Of a DNA stretch of 64,000 nt, positions 25,656-40,001 are shown one piece after another. Source of the DNA: Halisarca cf. caerulea (Eukaryota; Porifera; Demospongiae; Chondrillida; Halisarcidae); assembly GCA_963170055.1 (NCBI GenBank), contig CAUJGJ010000444.1, positions 1,711,501 to 1,775,500 on the forward strand. Direction: 5' to 3'. The notes under the pieces were generated by a model. The model was given only the letters and a program-made list of their open reading frames with translations. It was not told the DNA's origin and did no database searches. A program made the translations under genes and the position numbers. Every line of letters begins with the position of its first letter. Positions within the stretch are counted from its first letter, which is position 1.

Positions 25656-27539
25656 GTAGTTCATTTGTCATATCATAGGAACTTTGCCAATTTTTCACTT
25701 TGCCTAATTTTAAAGTTATGTTTCTAACTTTATCTTTGCGATAAATATTATTTAAACTTTGTAACGTTTTAAACTTAACTTTCTTAGAAAGTTTAAATTA
25801 GTATTTGATTTGTCATATCTTAGGAACTTTGCCAATTTTTCACTTTGTCTAATTTTAAAGTTATGTTTCTAACTTTATCTTTGCGATAAATATTATTTAA
25901 ACTTTGTAACGTTTTAAACTTAACTTTCTTAGAAAGTTAAAATTAGTATTTGATTTGTCATATCTTAGGAACTTTGCCAATTTTTCACTTTGCCTAATTT
26001 TAAAGTTATGTTTCTAACTTTATCTTTGCGATAAATATTATTTAAACTTTGTAACGTTTTAAACTTAACTTACTTAGAAAGTTAAAATTAGTAGTTCATT
26101 TGTCATATCATAGGAACTTTGCCAATTTTTCACTTTGCCTAATTTTAAAGTTATGTTTCTAACTTTATCTTTGCGATAAATATTATTTAAACTTTGTAAC
26201 GTTTTAAACTTAACTTTCTTAGAAAGTTAAAATTAGTATTTGATTTGTCATATCTTAGGAACTTTGCCAATTTTTCACTTTGCCTAATTTTAAAGTTATG
26301 TTTCTAGCTTTATCTTTGCGATAAATATTATTTAAACTTTTTAACGTTTTAAACTTAACTTTCTTAGAAAGTTAAAATTAGTATTTGATTTGTCATATCT
26401 TAGAAACTTTGCCAATTTTTCACTTTGCCTAATTTTAAAGTTATGTTTCTAGCTTTATCTTTGCGATAAATATTATTTAAACTTTTTAACGTTTTAAACT
26501 TAACTTTCTTAGAAAGTTAAAATTAGTATTTGATTTGTCATATCTTAGAAACTTTGCCAATTTTTCACTTTGCCTAATTTTAAAGTTATGTTTCTAACTT
26601 TATCTTTGCGATAAATATTATTTAAACTTTGTAACGTTTTAAACTTAACTTTCTTAGAAAGTTAAAATTAGTATTTGATTTGTCATATCTTAGGAACTTT
26701 GCAAATTTTTCACTTTGCCTAATTTTAAAGTTATGTTTCTAGCTTTATCTTTGCGATAAATATTATTGAAACTTTGTAACGTTTTAAACTTAACTTTCTT
26801 AGAAAGTTAAAATTAGTATTTGATTTGTCATATCTTAGGAACTTTGCCAATTTTTACTTTGCCTAATTTTAAAGTTATGTTTCTAACTTTATCTTTGCGA
26901 TAAATATTATTTAAAGTTTGTAACGTTTTAAACTTAACTTACTTAGAAAGTTAAAATTAGTATTTGATTTGTCATATCATAGGAACTTTGCCAATTTTTC
27001 ACTTTGCCTAATTTTAAAGTTATGTTTCTAACTTTATCTTTGCGATAAATATTATTTAAACTTTGTAACGTTTTAAACTTAACTTTCTTAGAAAGTTTAA
27101 ATTAGTATTTGATTTGTCATATCTTAGGAACTTTGCCAATTTTTCACTTTGTCTAATTTTAAAGTTATGTTTCTAACTTTATCTTTGCGATAAATATTAT
27201 TTAAACTTTGTAACGTTTTAAACTTAACTTTCTTAGAAAGTTAAAATTAGTATTTGATTTGTCATATCTTAGGAACTTTGCCAATTTTTCACTTTGCCTA
27301 ATTTTAAAGTTATGTTTCTAACTTTATCTTTGCGATAAATATTATTTAAACTTTGTAACGTTTTAAACTTAACTTTCTTAGAAAGTTAAAATTAGTATTT
27401 TATTTGTCATATCTTAGGAACTTTGCCAATTTTTCACTTTGCCTAATTTTAAAGTTATGTTTCTAACTTTATCTTTGCGATAAATATTATTTAAACTTTT
27501 TAACGTTTTAAACTTAACTTTCTTAGAAAGTTAAAATTA
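25656..27539 (+). repeat. Mosaic satellite segment
   Basis: Thirteen monomers, one of 144 bp at 26816. It includes a rare monomer with A127 but C102 (near 26071) and two successive G72/T106 monomers (26236 and 26381, the second also A24). A private C-to-A change gives GCAAATTTTT near 26703. No long period was found. Confidence 0.7.
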
Positions 27540-30436
27540 GTATTTGATTTGTCATATCTTAGAAACTTTGCCAATTTTTCACTTTGCCTAATTTTAAAGT
27601 TATGTTTCTAACTTTATCTTTGCGATAAATATTATTTAAAGTTTGTAACGTTTTAAACTTAACTTACTTAGAAAGTTAAAATTAGTAGTTCATTTGTCAT
27701 ATCATAGGAACTTTGCCAATTTTTCACTTTGCCTAATTTTAAAGTTATGTTTCTAACTTTATCTTTGCGATAAATATTATTTAAACTTTGTAACGTTTTA
27801 AACTTAACTTTCTTAGAAAGTTAAAATTAGTATTTGATTTGTCATATCTTAGGAACTTTGCCAATTTTTCACTTTGCCTAATTTTAAAGTTATGTTTCTA
27901 GCTTTATCTTTGCGATAAATATTATTGAAACTTTGTAACGTTTTAAACTTAACTTTCTTAGAAAGTTAAAATTAGTATTTGATTTGTCATATCTTAGGAA
28001 CTTTGCCAATTTTTACTTTGCCTAATTTTAAAGTTATGTTTCTAACTTTATCTTTGCGATAAATATTATTGAAACTTTGTAACGTTTTAAACTTAACTTT
28101 CTTAGAAAGTTAAAATTAGTATTTGATTTGTCATATCTTAGGAACTTTGCCAATTTTTCACTTTGCCTAATTTTAAAGTTATGTTTCTAACTTTATCTTT
28201 GCGATAAATATTATTTAAACTTTGTAACGTTTTAAACTTAACTTTCTTAGAAAGTTAAAATTAGTATTTGATTTGTCATATCATAGGAACTTTGCCAATT
28301 TTTCACTTTGCCTAATTTTAAAGTTATGTTTCTAACTTTATCTTTGCGATAAATATTATTTAAACTTTGTAACGTTTTAAACTTAACTTTCTTAGAAAGT
28401 TAAAATTAGTATTTGATTTGTCATATCTTAGAAACTTTGCCAATTTTTCACTTTGCCTAATTTTAAAGTTATGTTTCTAACTTTATCTTTGCGATAAATA
28501 TTATTTAAAGTTTGTAACGTTTTAAACTTAACTTACTTAGAAAGTTAAAATTAGTAGTTCATTTGTCATATCATAGGAACTTTGCCAATTTTTCACTTTG
28601 CCTAATTTTAAAGTTATGTTTCTAACTTTATCTTTGCGATAAATATTATTTAAACTTTGTAACGTTTTAAACTTAACTTTCTTAGAAAGTTTAAATTAGT
28701 ATTTGATTTGTCATATCTTAGGAACTTTGCCAATTTTTCACTTTGTCTAATTTTAAAGTTATGTTTCTAACTTTATCTTTGCGATAAATATTATTTAAAC
28801 TTTGTAACGTTTTAAACTTAACTTTCTTAGAAAGTTAAAATTAGTATTTGATTTGTCATATCTTAGGAACTTTGCCAATTTTTACTTTGCCTAATTTTAA
28901 AGTTATGTTTCTAACTTTATCTTTGCGATAAATATTATTTAAAGTTTGTAACGTTTTAAACTTAACTTTCTTAGAAAGTTAAAATTAGTATTTCATTTGT
29001 CATATCTTAGGAACATTACCAATTTTTCACTTTGCCTAATTTTATAGTTGTGTTTCTAACTTTATCTTTGCGATAAATATTATTTAAAGTTTGTAACGTT
29101 TTAAACTTAACTTTCTTAGAAAGTTAAAATTAGTATTTGATTTGTCATATCTTAGGAACTTTGCCAATTTTTCACTTTGCCTAATTTTAAAGTTATGTTT
29201 CTAGCTTTATCTTTGCGATAAATATTATTGAAACTTTGTAACGTTTTAAACTTAACTTTCTTAGAAAGTTAAAATTAGTATTTGATTTGTCATATCTTAG
29301 GAACTTTGCCAATTTTTCACTTTGCCTAATTTTAAAGTTATGTTTCTAACTTTATCTTTGCGATAAATATTATTTAAACTTTTTAACGTTTTAAACTTAA
29401 CTTTCTTAGAAAGTTAAAATTAGTATTTGATTTGTCATATCTTAGAAACTTTGCCAATTTTTCACTTTGCCTAATTTTAAAGTTATGTTTCTAACTTTAT
29501 CTTTGCGATAAATATTATTTAAAGTTTGTAACGTTTTAAACTTAACTTACTTAGAAAGTTAAAATTAGTAGTTCATTTGTCATATCATAGGAACTTTGCC
29601 AATTTTTCACTTTGCCTAATTTTAAAGTTATGTTTCTAACTTTATCTTTGCGATAAATATTATTTAAACTTTGTAACGTTTTAAACTTAACTTTCTTAGA
29701 AAGTTAAAATTAGTATTTGATTTGTCATATCTTAGGAACTTTGCCAATTTTTCACTTTGCCTAATTTTAAAGTTATGTTTCTAACTTTATCTTTGCGATA
29801 AATATTATTTAAAGTTTGTAACGTTTTAAACTTAACTTTCTTAGAAAGTTAAAATTAGTATTTGATTTGTCATATCTTAGAAACTTTGCCAATTTTTCAC
29901 TTTGCCTAATTTTAAAGTTATGTTTCTAACTTTATCTTTGCGATAAATATTATTTAAACTTTGTAACGTTTTAAACTTAACTTTCTTAGAAAGTTAAAAT
30001 TAGTATTTGATTTGTCATATCTTAGGAACTTTGCCAATTTTTCACTTTGCCTAATTTTAAAGTTATGTTTCTAGCTTTATCTTTGCGATAAATATTATTG
30101 AAACTTTGTAACATTTTAAACTTAACTTTCTTAGAAAGTTAAAATTAGTATTTGATTTGTCATATCTTAGGAACTTTGCCAATTTTTACTTTGCCTAATT
30201 TTAAAGTTATGTTTCTAACTTTATCTTTGCGATAAATATTATTGAAACTTTGTAACGTTTTAAACTTAACTTTCTTAGAAAGTTAAAATTAGTATTTGAT
30301 TTGTCATATCTTAGGAACTTTGCCAATTTTTCACTTTGCCTAATTTTAAAGTTATGTTTCTAACTTTATCTTTGCGATAAATATTATTTAAACTTTGTAA
30401 CGTTTTAAACTTAACTTTCTTAGAAAGTTAAAATTA
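27540..30436 (+). repeat. 20-monomer duplicated block, left copy
   Basis: Twenty monomers, three of them 144 bp (27975, 28844, 30148), match 31451-34347 monomer by monomer at an offset of 3911 bp. Shared rare markers include the G111A change in the monomer at 30003 and the C48T monomer at 28699. At the left edge the match fails because 27395 is a T7/T106 monomer while 31306 is a G102 monomer; at the right edge 30437 is a 144-bp monomer while 34348 has A20. Confidence 0.88.
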
Positions 30437-31450
30437 GTATTTGATTTGTCATATCTTAGGAACTTTGCCAATTTTTACTTTGCCTAATTTTAAAGTTATG
30501 TTTCTAACTTTATCTTTGCGATAAATATTATTGAAACTTTGTAACGTTTTAAACTTAACTTTCTTAGAAAGTTAAAATTAGTATTTGATTTGTCATATCT
30601 TAGAAACTTTGCCAATTTTTCACTTTGCCTAATTTTAAAGTTATGTTTCTAACTTTATCTTTGCGATAAATATTATTGAAACTTTGTAACGTTTTAAACT
30701 TAACTTTCTTAGAAAGTTAAAATTAGTATTTGATTTGTCATATCTTAGGAACTTTGCCAATTTTTCACTTTGCCTAATTTTAAAGTTATGTTTCTAACTT
30801 TATCTTTGCGATAAATATTATTGAAACTTTGTAACGTTTTAAACTTAACTTTCTTAGAAAGTTAAAATTAGTATTTGATTTGTCATATCTTAGGAACTTT
30901 GCCAATTTTTCACTTTGCCTAATTTTAAAGTTATGTTTCTAACTTTATCTTTGCGATAAATATTATTTAAACTTTGTAACGTTTTAAACTTAACTTTCTT
31001 AGAAAGTTAAAATTAGTATTTGATTTGTCATATCTTAGGAACTTTGCCAATTTTTCACTTTGCCTAATTTTAAAGTTATGTTTCTAACTTTATCTTTGCG
31101 ATAAATATTATTTAAACTTTTTAACGTTTTAAACTTAACTTTCTTAGAAAGTTAAAATTAGTATTTGATTTGTCATATCTTAGAAACTTTGCCAATTTTT
31201 CACTTTGCCTAATTTTAAAGTTATGTTTCTAACTTTATCTTTGCGATAAATATTATTTAAACTTTGTAACGTTTTAAACTTAACTTTCTTAGAAAGTTAA
31301 AATTAGTATTTGATTTGTCATATCTTAGGAACTTTGCCAATTTTTCACTTTGCCTAATTTTAAAGTTATGTTTCTAACTTTATCTTTGCGATAAATATTA
31401 TTTAAAGTTTGTAACGTTTTAAACTTAACTTTCTTAGAAAGTTAAAATTA
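30437..31450 (+). repeat. Seven-monomer spacer between duplicated blocks
   Basis: One 144-bp and six 145-bp monomers rich in G98. Their order (G98, A24/G98, G98, plain, T106, A24, G102) resembles the composition of the 35-monomer block that begins at 34927, so this may be a relic of the same lineage. Confidence 0.75.
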
Positions 31451-34347
31451 GTATTTGATTTGTCATATCTTAGAAACTTTGCCAATTTTTCACTTTGCCT
31501 AATTTTAAAGTTATGTTTCTAACTTTATCTTTGCGATAAATATTATTTAAAGTTTGTAACGTTTTAAACTTAACTTACTTAGAAAGTTAAAATTAGTAGT
31601 TCATTTGTCATATCATAGGAACTTTGCCAATTTTTCACTTTGCCTAATTTTAAAGTTATGTTTCTAACTTTATCTTTGCGATAAATATTATTTAAACTTT
31701 GTAACGTTTTAAACTTAACTTTCTTAGAAAGTTAAAATTAGTATTTGATTTGTCATATCTTAGGAACTTTGCCAATTTTTCACTTTGCCTAATTTTAAAG
31801 TTATGTTTCTAGCTTTATCTTTGCGATAAATATTATTGAAACTTTGTAACGTTTTAAACTTAACTTTCTTAGAAAGTTAAAATTAGTATTTGATTTGTCA
31901 TATCTTAGGAACTTTGCCAATTTTTACTTTGCCTAATTTTAAAGTTATGTTTCTAACTTTATCTTTGCGATAAATATTATTGAAACTTTGTAACGTTTTA
32001 AACTTAACTTTCTTAGAAAGTTAAAATTAGTATTTGATTTGTCATATCTTAGGAACTTTGCCAATTTTTCACTTTGCCTAATTTTAAAGTTATGTTTCTA
32101 ACTTTATCTTTGCGATAAATATTATTTAAACTTTGTAACGTTTTAAACTTAACTTTCTTAGAAAGTTAAAATTAGTATTTGATTTGTCATATCATAGGAA
32201 CTTTGCCAATTTTTCACTTTGCCTAATTTTAAAGTTATGTTTCTAACTTTATCTTTGCGATAAATATTATTTAAACTTTGTAACGTTTTAAACTTAACTT
32301 TCTTAGAAAGTTAAAATTAGTATTTGATTTGTCATATCTTAGAAACTTTGCCAATTTTTCACTTTGCCTAATTTTAAAGTTATGTTTCTAACTTTATCTT
32401 TGCGATAAATATTATTTAAAGTTTGTAACGTTTTAAACTTAACTTACTTAGAAAGTTAAAATTAGTAGTTCATTTGTCATATCATAGGAACTTTGCCAAT
32501 TTTTCACTTTGCCTAATTTTAAAGTTATGTTTCTAACTTTATCTTTGCGATAAATATTATTTAAACTTTGTAACGTTTTAAACTTAACTTTCTTAGAAAG
32601 TTTAAATTAGTATTTGATTTGTCATATCTTAGGAACTTTGCCAATTTTTCACTTTGTCTAATTTTAAAGTTATGTTTCTAACTTTATCTTTGCGATAAAT
32701 ATTATTTAAACTTTGTAACGTTTTAAACTTAACTTTCTTAGAAAGTTAAAATTAGTATTTGATTTGTCATATCTTAGGAACTTTGCCAATTTTTACTTTG
32801 CCTAATTTTAAAGTTATGTTTCTAACTTTATCTTTGCGATAAATATTATTTAAAGTTTGTAACGTTTTAAACTTAACTTTCTTAGAAAGTTAAAATTAGT
32901 ATTTCATTTGTCATATCTTAGGAACATTACCAATTTTTCACTTTGCCTAATTTTATAGTTGTGTTTCTAACTTTATCTTTGCGATAAATATTATTTAAAG
33001 TTTGTAACGTTTTAAACTTAACTTTCTTAGAAAGTTAAAATTAGTATTTGATTTGTCATATCTTAGGAACTTTGCCAATTTTTCACTTTGCCTAATTTTA
33101 AAGTTATGTTTCTAGCTTTATCTTTGCGATAAATATTATTGAAACTTTGTAACGTTTTAAACTTAACTTTCTTAGAAAGTTAAAATTAGTATTTGATTTG
33201 TCATATCTTAGGAACTTTGCCAATTTTTCACTTTGCCTAATTTTAAAGTTATGTTTCTAACTTTATCTTTGCGATAAATATTATTTAAACTTTTTAACGT
33301 TTTAAACTTAACTTTCTTAGAAAGTTAAAATTAGTATTTGATTTGTCATATCTTAGAAACTTTGCCAATTTTTCACTTTGCCTAATTTTAAAGTTATGTT
33401 TCTAACTTTATCTTTGCGATAAATATTATTTAAAGTTTGTAACGTTTTAAACTTAACTTACTTAGAAAGTTAAAATTAGTAGTTCATTTGTCATATCATA
33501 GGAACTTTGCCAATTTTTCACTTTGCCTAATTTTAAAGTTATGTTTCTAACTTTATCTTTGCGATAAATATTATTTAAACTTTGTAACGTTTTAAACTTA
33601 ACTTTCTTAGAAAGTTAAAATTAGTATTTGATTTGTCATATCTTAGGAACTTTGCCAATTTTTCACTTTGCCTAATTTTAAAGTTATGTTTCTAACTTTA
33701 TCTTTGCGATAAATATTATTTAAAGTTTGTAACGTTTTAAACTTAACTTTCTTAGAAAGTTAAAATTAGTATTTGATTTGTCATATCTTAGAAACTTTGC
33801 CAATTTTTCACTTTGCCTAATTTTAAAGTTATGTTTCTAACTTTATCTTTGCGATAAATATTATTTAAACTTTGTAACGTTTTAAACTTAACTTTCTTAG
33901 AAAGTTAAAATTAGTATTTGATTTGTCATATCTTAGGAACTTTGCCAATTTTTCACTTTGCCTAATTTTAAAGTTATGTTTCTAGCTTTATCTTTGCGAT
34001 AAATATTATTGAAACTTTGTAACATTTTAAACTTAACTTTCTTAGAAAGTTAAAATTAGTATTTGATTTGTCATATCTTAGGAACTTTGCCAATTTTTAC
34101 TTTGCCTAATTTTAAAGTTATGTTTCTAACTTTATCTTTGCGATAAATATTATTGAAACTTTGTAAAGTTTTAAACTTAACTTTCTTAGAAAGTTAAAAT
34201 TAGTATTTGATTTGTCATATCTTAGGAACTTTGCCAATTTTTCACTTTGCCTAATTTTAAAGTTATGTTTCTAACTTTATCTTTGCGATAAATATTATTT
34301 AAACTTTGTAACGTTTTAAACTTAACTTTCTTAGAAAGTTAAAATTA
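31451..34347 (+). repeat. 20-monomer duplicated block, right copy
   Basis: Right-hand copy of 27540-30436. The one difference I noticed is C110A at 34167 (GTAAAG), where the left copy has C at 30256. C7/A28/A31-type monomers last occur in the window here (32899). Confidence 0.88.
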
Positions 34348-34926
34348 GTATTTGATTTGTCATATCATAGGAACTTTGCCAATTTTTCACTTTGCCTAAT
34401 TTTAAAGTTATGTTTCTAACTTTATCTTTGCGATAAATATTATTTAAAGTTTGTAACGTTTTAAACTTAACTTACTTAGAAAGTTAAAATTAGTATTTGA
34501 TTTGTCATATCTTAGGAACTTTGCCAATTTTTCACTTTGCCTAATTTTAAAGTTATGTTTCTAACTTTATCTTTGCGATAAATATTATTTAAAGTTTGTA
34601 ACGTTTTAAACTTAACTTTCTTAGAATGTTAAAATTAGTATTTGATTTGTCATATCTTAGAAACTTTGCCAATTTTTCACTTTGCCTAATTTTAAAGTTA
34701 TGTTTCTAGCTTTATCTTTGCGATAAATATTATTGAAACTTTGTAACGTTTTAAACTTAACTTTCTTAGAAAGTTAAAATTAGTATTTGATTTGTCATAT
34801 CTTAGGAACTTTGCCAATTTTTACTTTGCCTAATTTTAAAGTTATGTTTCTAACTTTATCTTTGCGATAAATATTATTGAAACTTTGTAACGTTTTAAAC
34901 TTAACTTTCTTAGAAAGTTAAAATTA
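34348..34926 (+). repeat. Four transition monomers, including first A135T copy
   Basis: In order: A20/G102/A127 (34348), G102 with A135T (34493), A24/G72/G98 (34638) and the last 144-bp monomer of the window (34783). The A135T monomer, with its A127 predecessor, is the hallmark that opens every HOR to the right of 46237. Its appearance here, on the other side of the 35-monomer block, links the two flanks. Confidence 0.8.
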
Positions 34927-37900
34927 GTATTTGATTTGTCATATCTTAGGAACTTTGCCAATTTTTCACTTTGCCTAATTTTAAAGTTATGTTTCTAACT
35001 TTATCTTTGCGATAAATATTATTTAAACTTTGTAACGTTTTAAACTTAACTTTCTTAGAAAGTTAAAATTAGTATTTGATTTGTCATATCATAGGAACTT
35101 TGCCAATTTTTCACTTTGCCTAATTTTAAAGTTATGTTTCTAACTTTATCTTTGCGATAAATATTATTTAAACTTTGTAACGTTTTAAACTTAACTTTCT
35201 TAGAAAGTTAAAATTAGTATTTGATTTGTCATATCTTAGGAACTTTGCCAATTTTTCACTTTGCCTAATTTTAAAGTTATGTTTCTAACTTTATCTTTGC
35301 GATAAATATTATTTAAACTTTTTAACGTTTTAAACTTAACTTTCTTAGAAAGTTAAAATTAGTAGTTCATTTGTCATATCATAGGAACTTTGCCAATTTT
35401 TCACTTTGCCTAATTTTAAAGTTATGTTTCTAACTTTATCTTTGCGATAAATATTATTTAAACTTTGTAACGTTTTAAACTTAACTTTCTTAGAAAGTTA
35501 AAATTAGTATTTGATTTGTCATATCTTAGGAACTTTGCCAATTTTTCACTTTGCCTAATTTTAAAGTTATGTTTCTAACTTTATCTTTGCGATAAATATT
35601 ATTTAAAGTTTGTAACGTTTTAAACTTAACTTTCTTAGAAAGTTAAAATTAGTATTTGATTTGTCATATCTTAGAAACTTTGCCAATTTTTCACTTTGCC
35701 TAATTTTAAAGTTATGTTTCTAACTTTATCTTTGCGATAAATATTATTGAAACTTTGTAACGTTTTAAACTTAACTTTCTTAGAAAGTTAAAATTAGTAT
35801 TTGATTTGTCATATCTTAGGAACTTTGCCAATTTTTCACTTTGCCTAATTTTAAAGTTATGTTTCTAACTTTATCTTTGCGATAAATATTATTGAAACTT
35901 TGTAACGTTTTAAACTTAACTTTCTTAGAAAGTTAAAATTAGTATTTGATTTGTCATATCTTAGGAACTTTGCCAATTTTTCACTTTGCCTAATTTTAAA
36001 GTTATGTTTCTAACTTTATCTTTGCGATAAATATTATTTAAACTTTGTAACGTTTTAAACTTAACTTTCTTAGAAAGTTAAAATTAGTATTTGATTTGTC
36101 ATATCTTAGGAACTTTGCCAATTTTTCACTTTGCCTAATTTTAAAGTTATGTTTCTAACTTTATCTTTGCGATAAATATTATTTAAACTTTTTAACGTTT
36201 TAAACTTAACTTTCTTAGAAAGTTAAAATTAGTATTTGATTTGTCATATCTTAGAAACTTTGCCAATTTTTCACTTTGCCTAATTTTAAAGTTATGTTTC
36301 TAACTTTATCTTTGCGATAAATATTATTTAAAGTTTGTAACGTTTTAAACTTAACTTTCTTAGAAAGTTAAAATTAGTATTTGATTTGTCATATCTTAGG
36401 AACTTTGCCAATTTTTCACTTTGCCTAATTTTAAAGTTATGTTTCTAACTTTATCTTTGCGATAAATATTATTTAAAGTTTGTAACGTTTTAAACTTAAC
36501 TTTCTTAGAAAGTTAAAATTAGTATTTGATTTGTCATATCTTAGAAACTTTGCCAATTTTTCACTTTGCCTAATTTTAAAGTTATGTTTCTAACTTTATC
36601 TTTGCGATAAATATTATTGAAACTTTGTAACGTTTTAAACTTAACTTTCTTAGAAAGTTAAAATTAGTATTTGATTTGTCATATCTTAGGAACTTTGCCA
36701 ATTTTTCACTTTGCCTAATTTTAAAGTTATGTTTCTAACTTTATCTTTGCGATAAATATTATTGAAACTTTGTAACGTTTTAAACTTAACTTTCTTAGAA
36801 AGTTAAAATTAGTATTTGATTTGTCATATCTTAGGAACTTTGCCAATTTTTCACTTTGCCTAATTTTAAAGTTATGTTTCTAACTTTATCTTTGCGATAA
36901 ATATTATTGAAACTTTGTAACGTTTTAAACTTAACTTTCTTAGAAAGTTAAAATTAGTATTTGATTTGTCATATCTTAGGAACTTTGCCAATTTTTCACT
37001 TTGCCTAATTTTAAAGTTATGTTTCTAACTTTATCTTTGCGATAAATATTATTTAAACTTTTTAACGTTTTAAACTTAACTTTCTTAGAAAGTTAAAATT
37101 AGTATTTGATTTGTCATATCTTAGAAACTTTGCCAATTTTTCACTTTGCCTAATTTTAAAGTTATGTTTCTAACTTTATCTTTGCGATAAATATTATTTA
37201 AACTTTGTAACGTTTTAAACTTAACTTTCTTAGAAAGTTAAAATTAGTATTTGATTTGTCATATCTTAGGAACTTTGCCAATTTTTCACTTTGCCTAATT
37301 TTAAAGTTATGTTTCTAACTTTATCTTTGCGATAAATATTATTTAAAGTTTGTAACGTTTTAAACTTAACTTTCTTAGAAAGTTAAAATTAGTATTTGAT
37401 TTGTCATATCTTAGAAACTTTGCCAATTTTTCACTTTGCCTAATTTTAAAGTTATGTTTCTAACTTTATCTTTGCGATAAATATTATTGAAACTTTGTAA
37501 CGTTTTAAACTTAACTTTCTTAGAAAGTTAAAATTAGTATTTGATTTGTCATATCTTAGGAACTTTGCCAATTTTTCACTTTGCCTAATTTTAAAGTTAT
37601 GTTTCTAACTTTATCTTTGCGATAAATATTATTGAAACTTTGTAACGTTTTAAACTTAACTTTCTTAGAAAGTTAAAATTAGTATTTGATTTGTCATATC
37701 TTAGGAACTTTGCCAATTTTTCACTATGCCTAATTTTAAAGTTATGTTTCTAACTTTATCTTTGCGATAAATATTATTTAAACTTTGTAACGTTTTAAAC
37801 TTAACTTTCTTAGAAAGTTAAAATTAGTATTTGATTTGTCATATCTTAGGAACTTTGCCAATTTTTCACTTTGCCTAATTTTAAAGTTATGTTTCTAACT

Positions 37901-40001
37901 TTATCTTTGCGATAAATATTATTGAAACTTTGTAACGTTTTAAACTTAACTTTCTTAGAAAGTTAAAATTAGTATTTGATTTGTCATATCTTAGAAACTT
38001 TGCCAATTTTTCACTTTGCCTAATTTTAAAGTTATGTTTCTAACTTTATCTTTGCGATAAATATTATTTAAACTTTGTAACGTTTTAAACTTAACTTTCT
38101 TAGAAAGTTAAAATTAGTATTTGATTTGTCATATCTTAGGAACTTTGCCAATTTTTCACTTTGCCTAATTTTAAAGTTATGTTTCTAACTTTATCTTTGC
38201 GATAAATATTATTGAAACTTTGTAACGTTTTAAACTTAACTTTCTTAGAAAGTTAAAATTAGTATTTGATTTGTCATATCTTAGGAACTTTGCCAATTTT
38301 TCACTTTGCCTAATTTTAAAGTTATGTTTCTAACTTTATCTTTGCGATAAATATTATTGAAACTTTGTAACGTTTTAAACTTAACTTTCTTAGAAAGTTA
38401 AAATTAGTATTTGATTTGTCATATCTTAGGAACTTTGCCAATTTTTCACTTTGCCTAATTTTAAAGTTATGTTTCTAACTTTATCTTTGCGATAAATATT
38501 ATTTAAACTTTTTAACGTTTTAAACTTAACTTTCTTAGAAAGTTAAAATTAGTATTTGATTTGTCATATCTTAGAAACTTTGCCAATTTTTCACTTTGCC
38601 TAATTTTAAAGTTATGTTTCTAACTTTATCTTTGCGATAAATATTATTGAAACTTTGTAACGTTTTAAACTTAACTTTCTTAGAAAGTTAAAATTAGTAT
38701 TTGATTTGTCATATCTTAGGAACTTTGCCAATTTTTCACTTTGCCTAATTTTAAAGTTATGTTTCTAACTTTATCTTTGCGATAAATATTATTGAAACTT
38801 TGTAACGTTTTAAACTTAACTTTCTTAGAAAGTTAAAATTAGTATTTGATTTGTCATATCTTAGGAACTTTGCCAATTTTTCACTTTGCCTAATTTTAAA
38901 GTTATGTTTCTAACTTTATCTTTGCGATAAATATTATTGAAACTTTGTAACGTTTTAAACTTAACTTTCTTAGAAAGTTAAAATTAGTATTTGATTTGTC
39001 ATATCTTAGGAACTTTGCCAATTTTTCACTTTGCCTAATTTTAAAGTTATGTTTCTAACTTTATCTTTGCGATAAATATTATTTAAACTTTTTAACGTTT
39101 TAAACTTAACTTTCTTAGAAAGTTAAAATTAGTATTTGATTTGTCATATCTTAGAAACTTTGCCAATTTTTCACTTTGCCTAATTTTAAAGTTATGTTTC
39201 TAACTTTATCTTTGCGATAAATATTATTTAAACTTTGTAACGTTTTAAACTTAACTTTCTTAGAAAGTTAAAATTAGTATTTGATTTGTCATATCTTAGG
39301 AACTTTGCCAATTTTTCACTTTGCCTAATTTTAAAGTTATGTTTCTAACTTTATCTTTGCGATAAATATTATTTAAAGTTTGTAACGTTTTAAACTTAAC
39401 TTTCTTAGAAAGTTAAAATTAGTATTTGATTTGTCATATCTTAGAAACTTTGCCAATTTTTCACTTTGCCTAATTTTAAAGTTATGTTTCTAACTTTATC
39501 TTTGCGATAAATATTATTGAAACTTTGTAACGTTTTAAACTTAACTTTCTTAGAAAGTTAAAATTAGTATTTGATTTGTCATATCTTAGGAACTTTGCCA
39601 ATTTTTCACTTTGCCTAATTTTAAAGTTATGTTTCTAACTTTATCTTTGCGATAAATATTATTGAAACTTTGTAACGTTTTAAACTTAACTTTCTTAGAA
39701 AGTTAAAATTAGTATTTGATTTGTCATATCTTAGGAACTTTGCCAATTTTTCACTATGCCTAATTTTAAAGTTATGTTTCTAACTTTATCTTTGCGATAA
39801 ATATTATTTAAACTTTGTAACGTTTTAAACTTAACTTTCTTAGAAAGTTAAAATTAGTATTTGATTTGTCATATCTTAGGAACTTTGCCAATTTTTCACT
39901 TTGCCTAATTTTAAAGTTATGTTTCTAACTTTATCTTTGCGATAAATATTATTGAAACTTTGTAACGTTTTAAACTTAACTTTCTTAGAAAGTTAAAATT
40001 A
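34927..40001 (+). repeat. 35-monomer HOR block, copy 1 (5075 bp)
   Basis: Thirty-five monomers, all 145 bp. Markers are A20 at 35072, G5/C7/A20 at 35362, T45A (CACTATGCC) at 37682 and 39712, and many G98, T106, G102 and A24 monomers. Every marker checked recurs 5075 bp to the right. Inside the block the two T45A monomers are 2030 bp (14 monomers) apart with similar surroundings, so a 14-monomer period is nested in it. A127, T7, C48T and A28/A31 monomers are absent. Confidence 0.9.
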
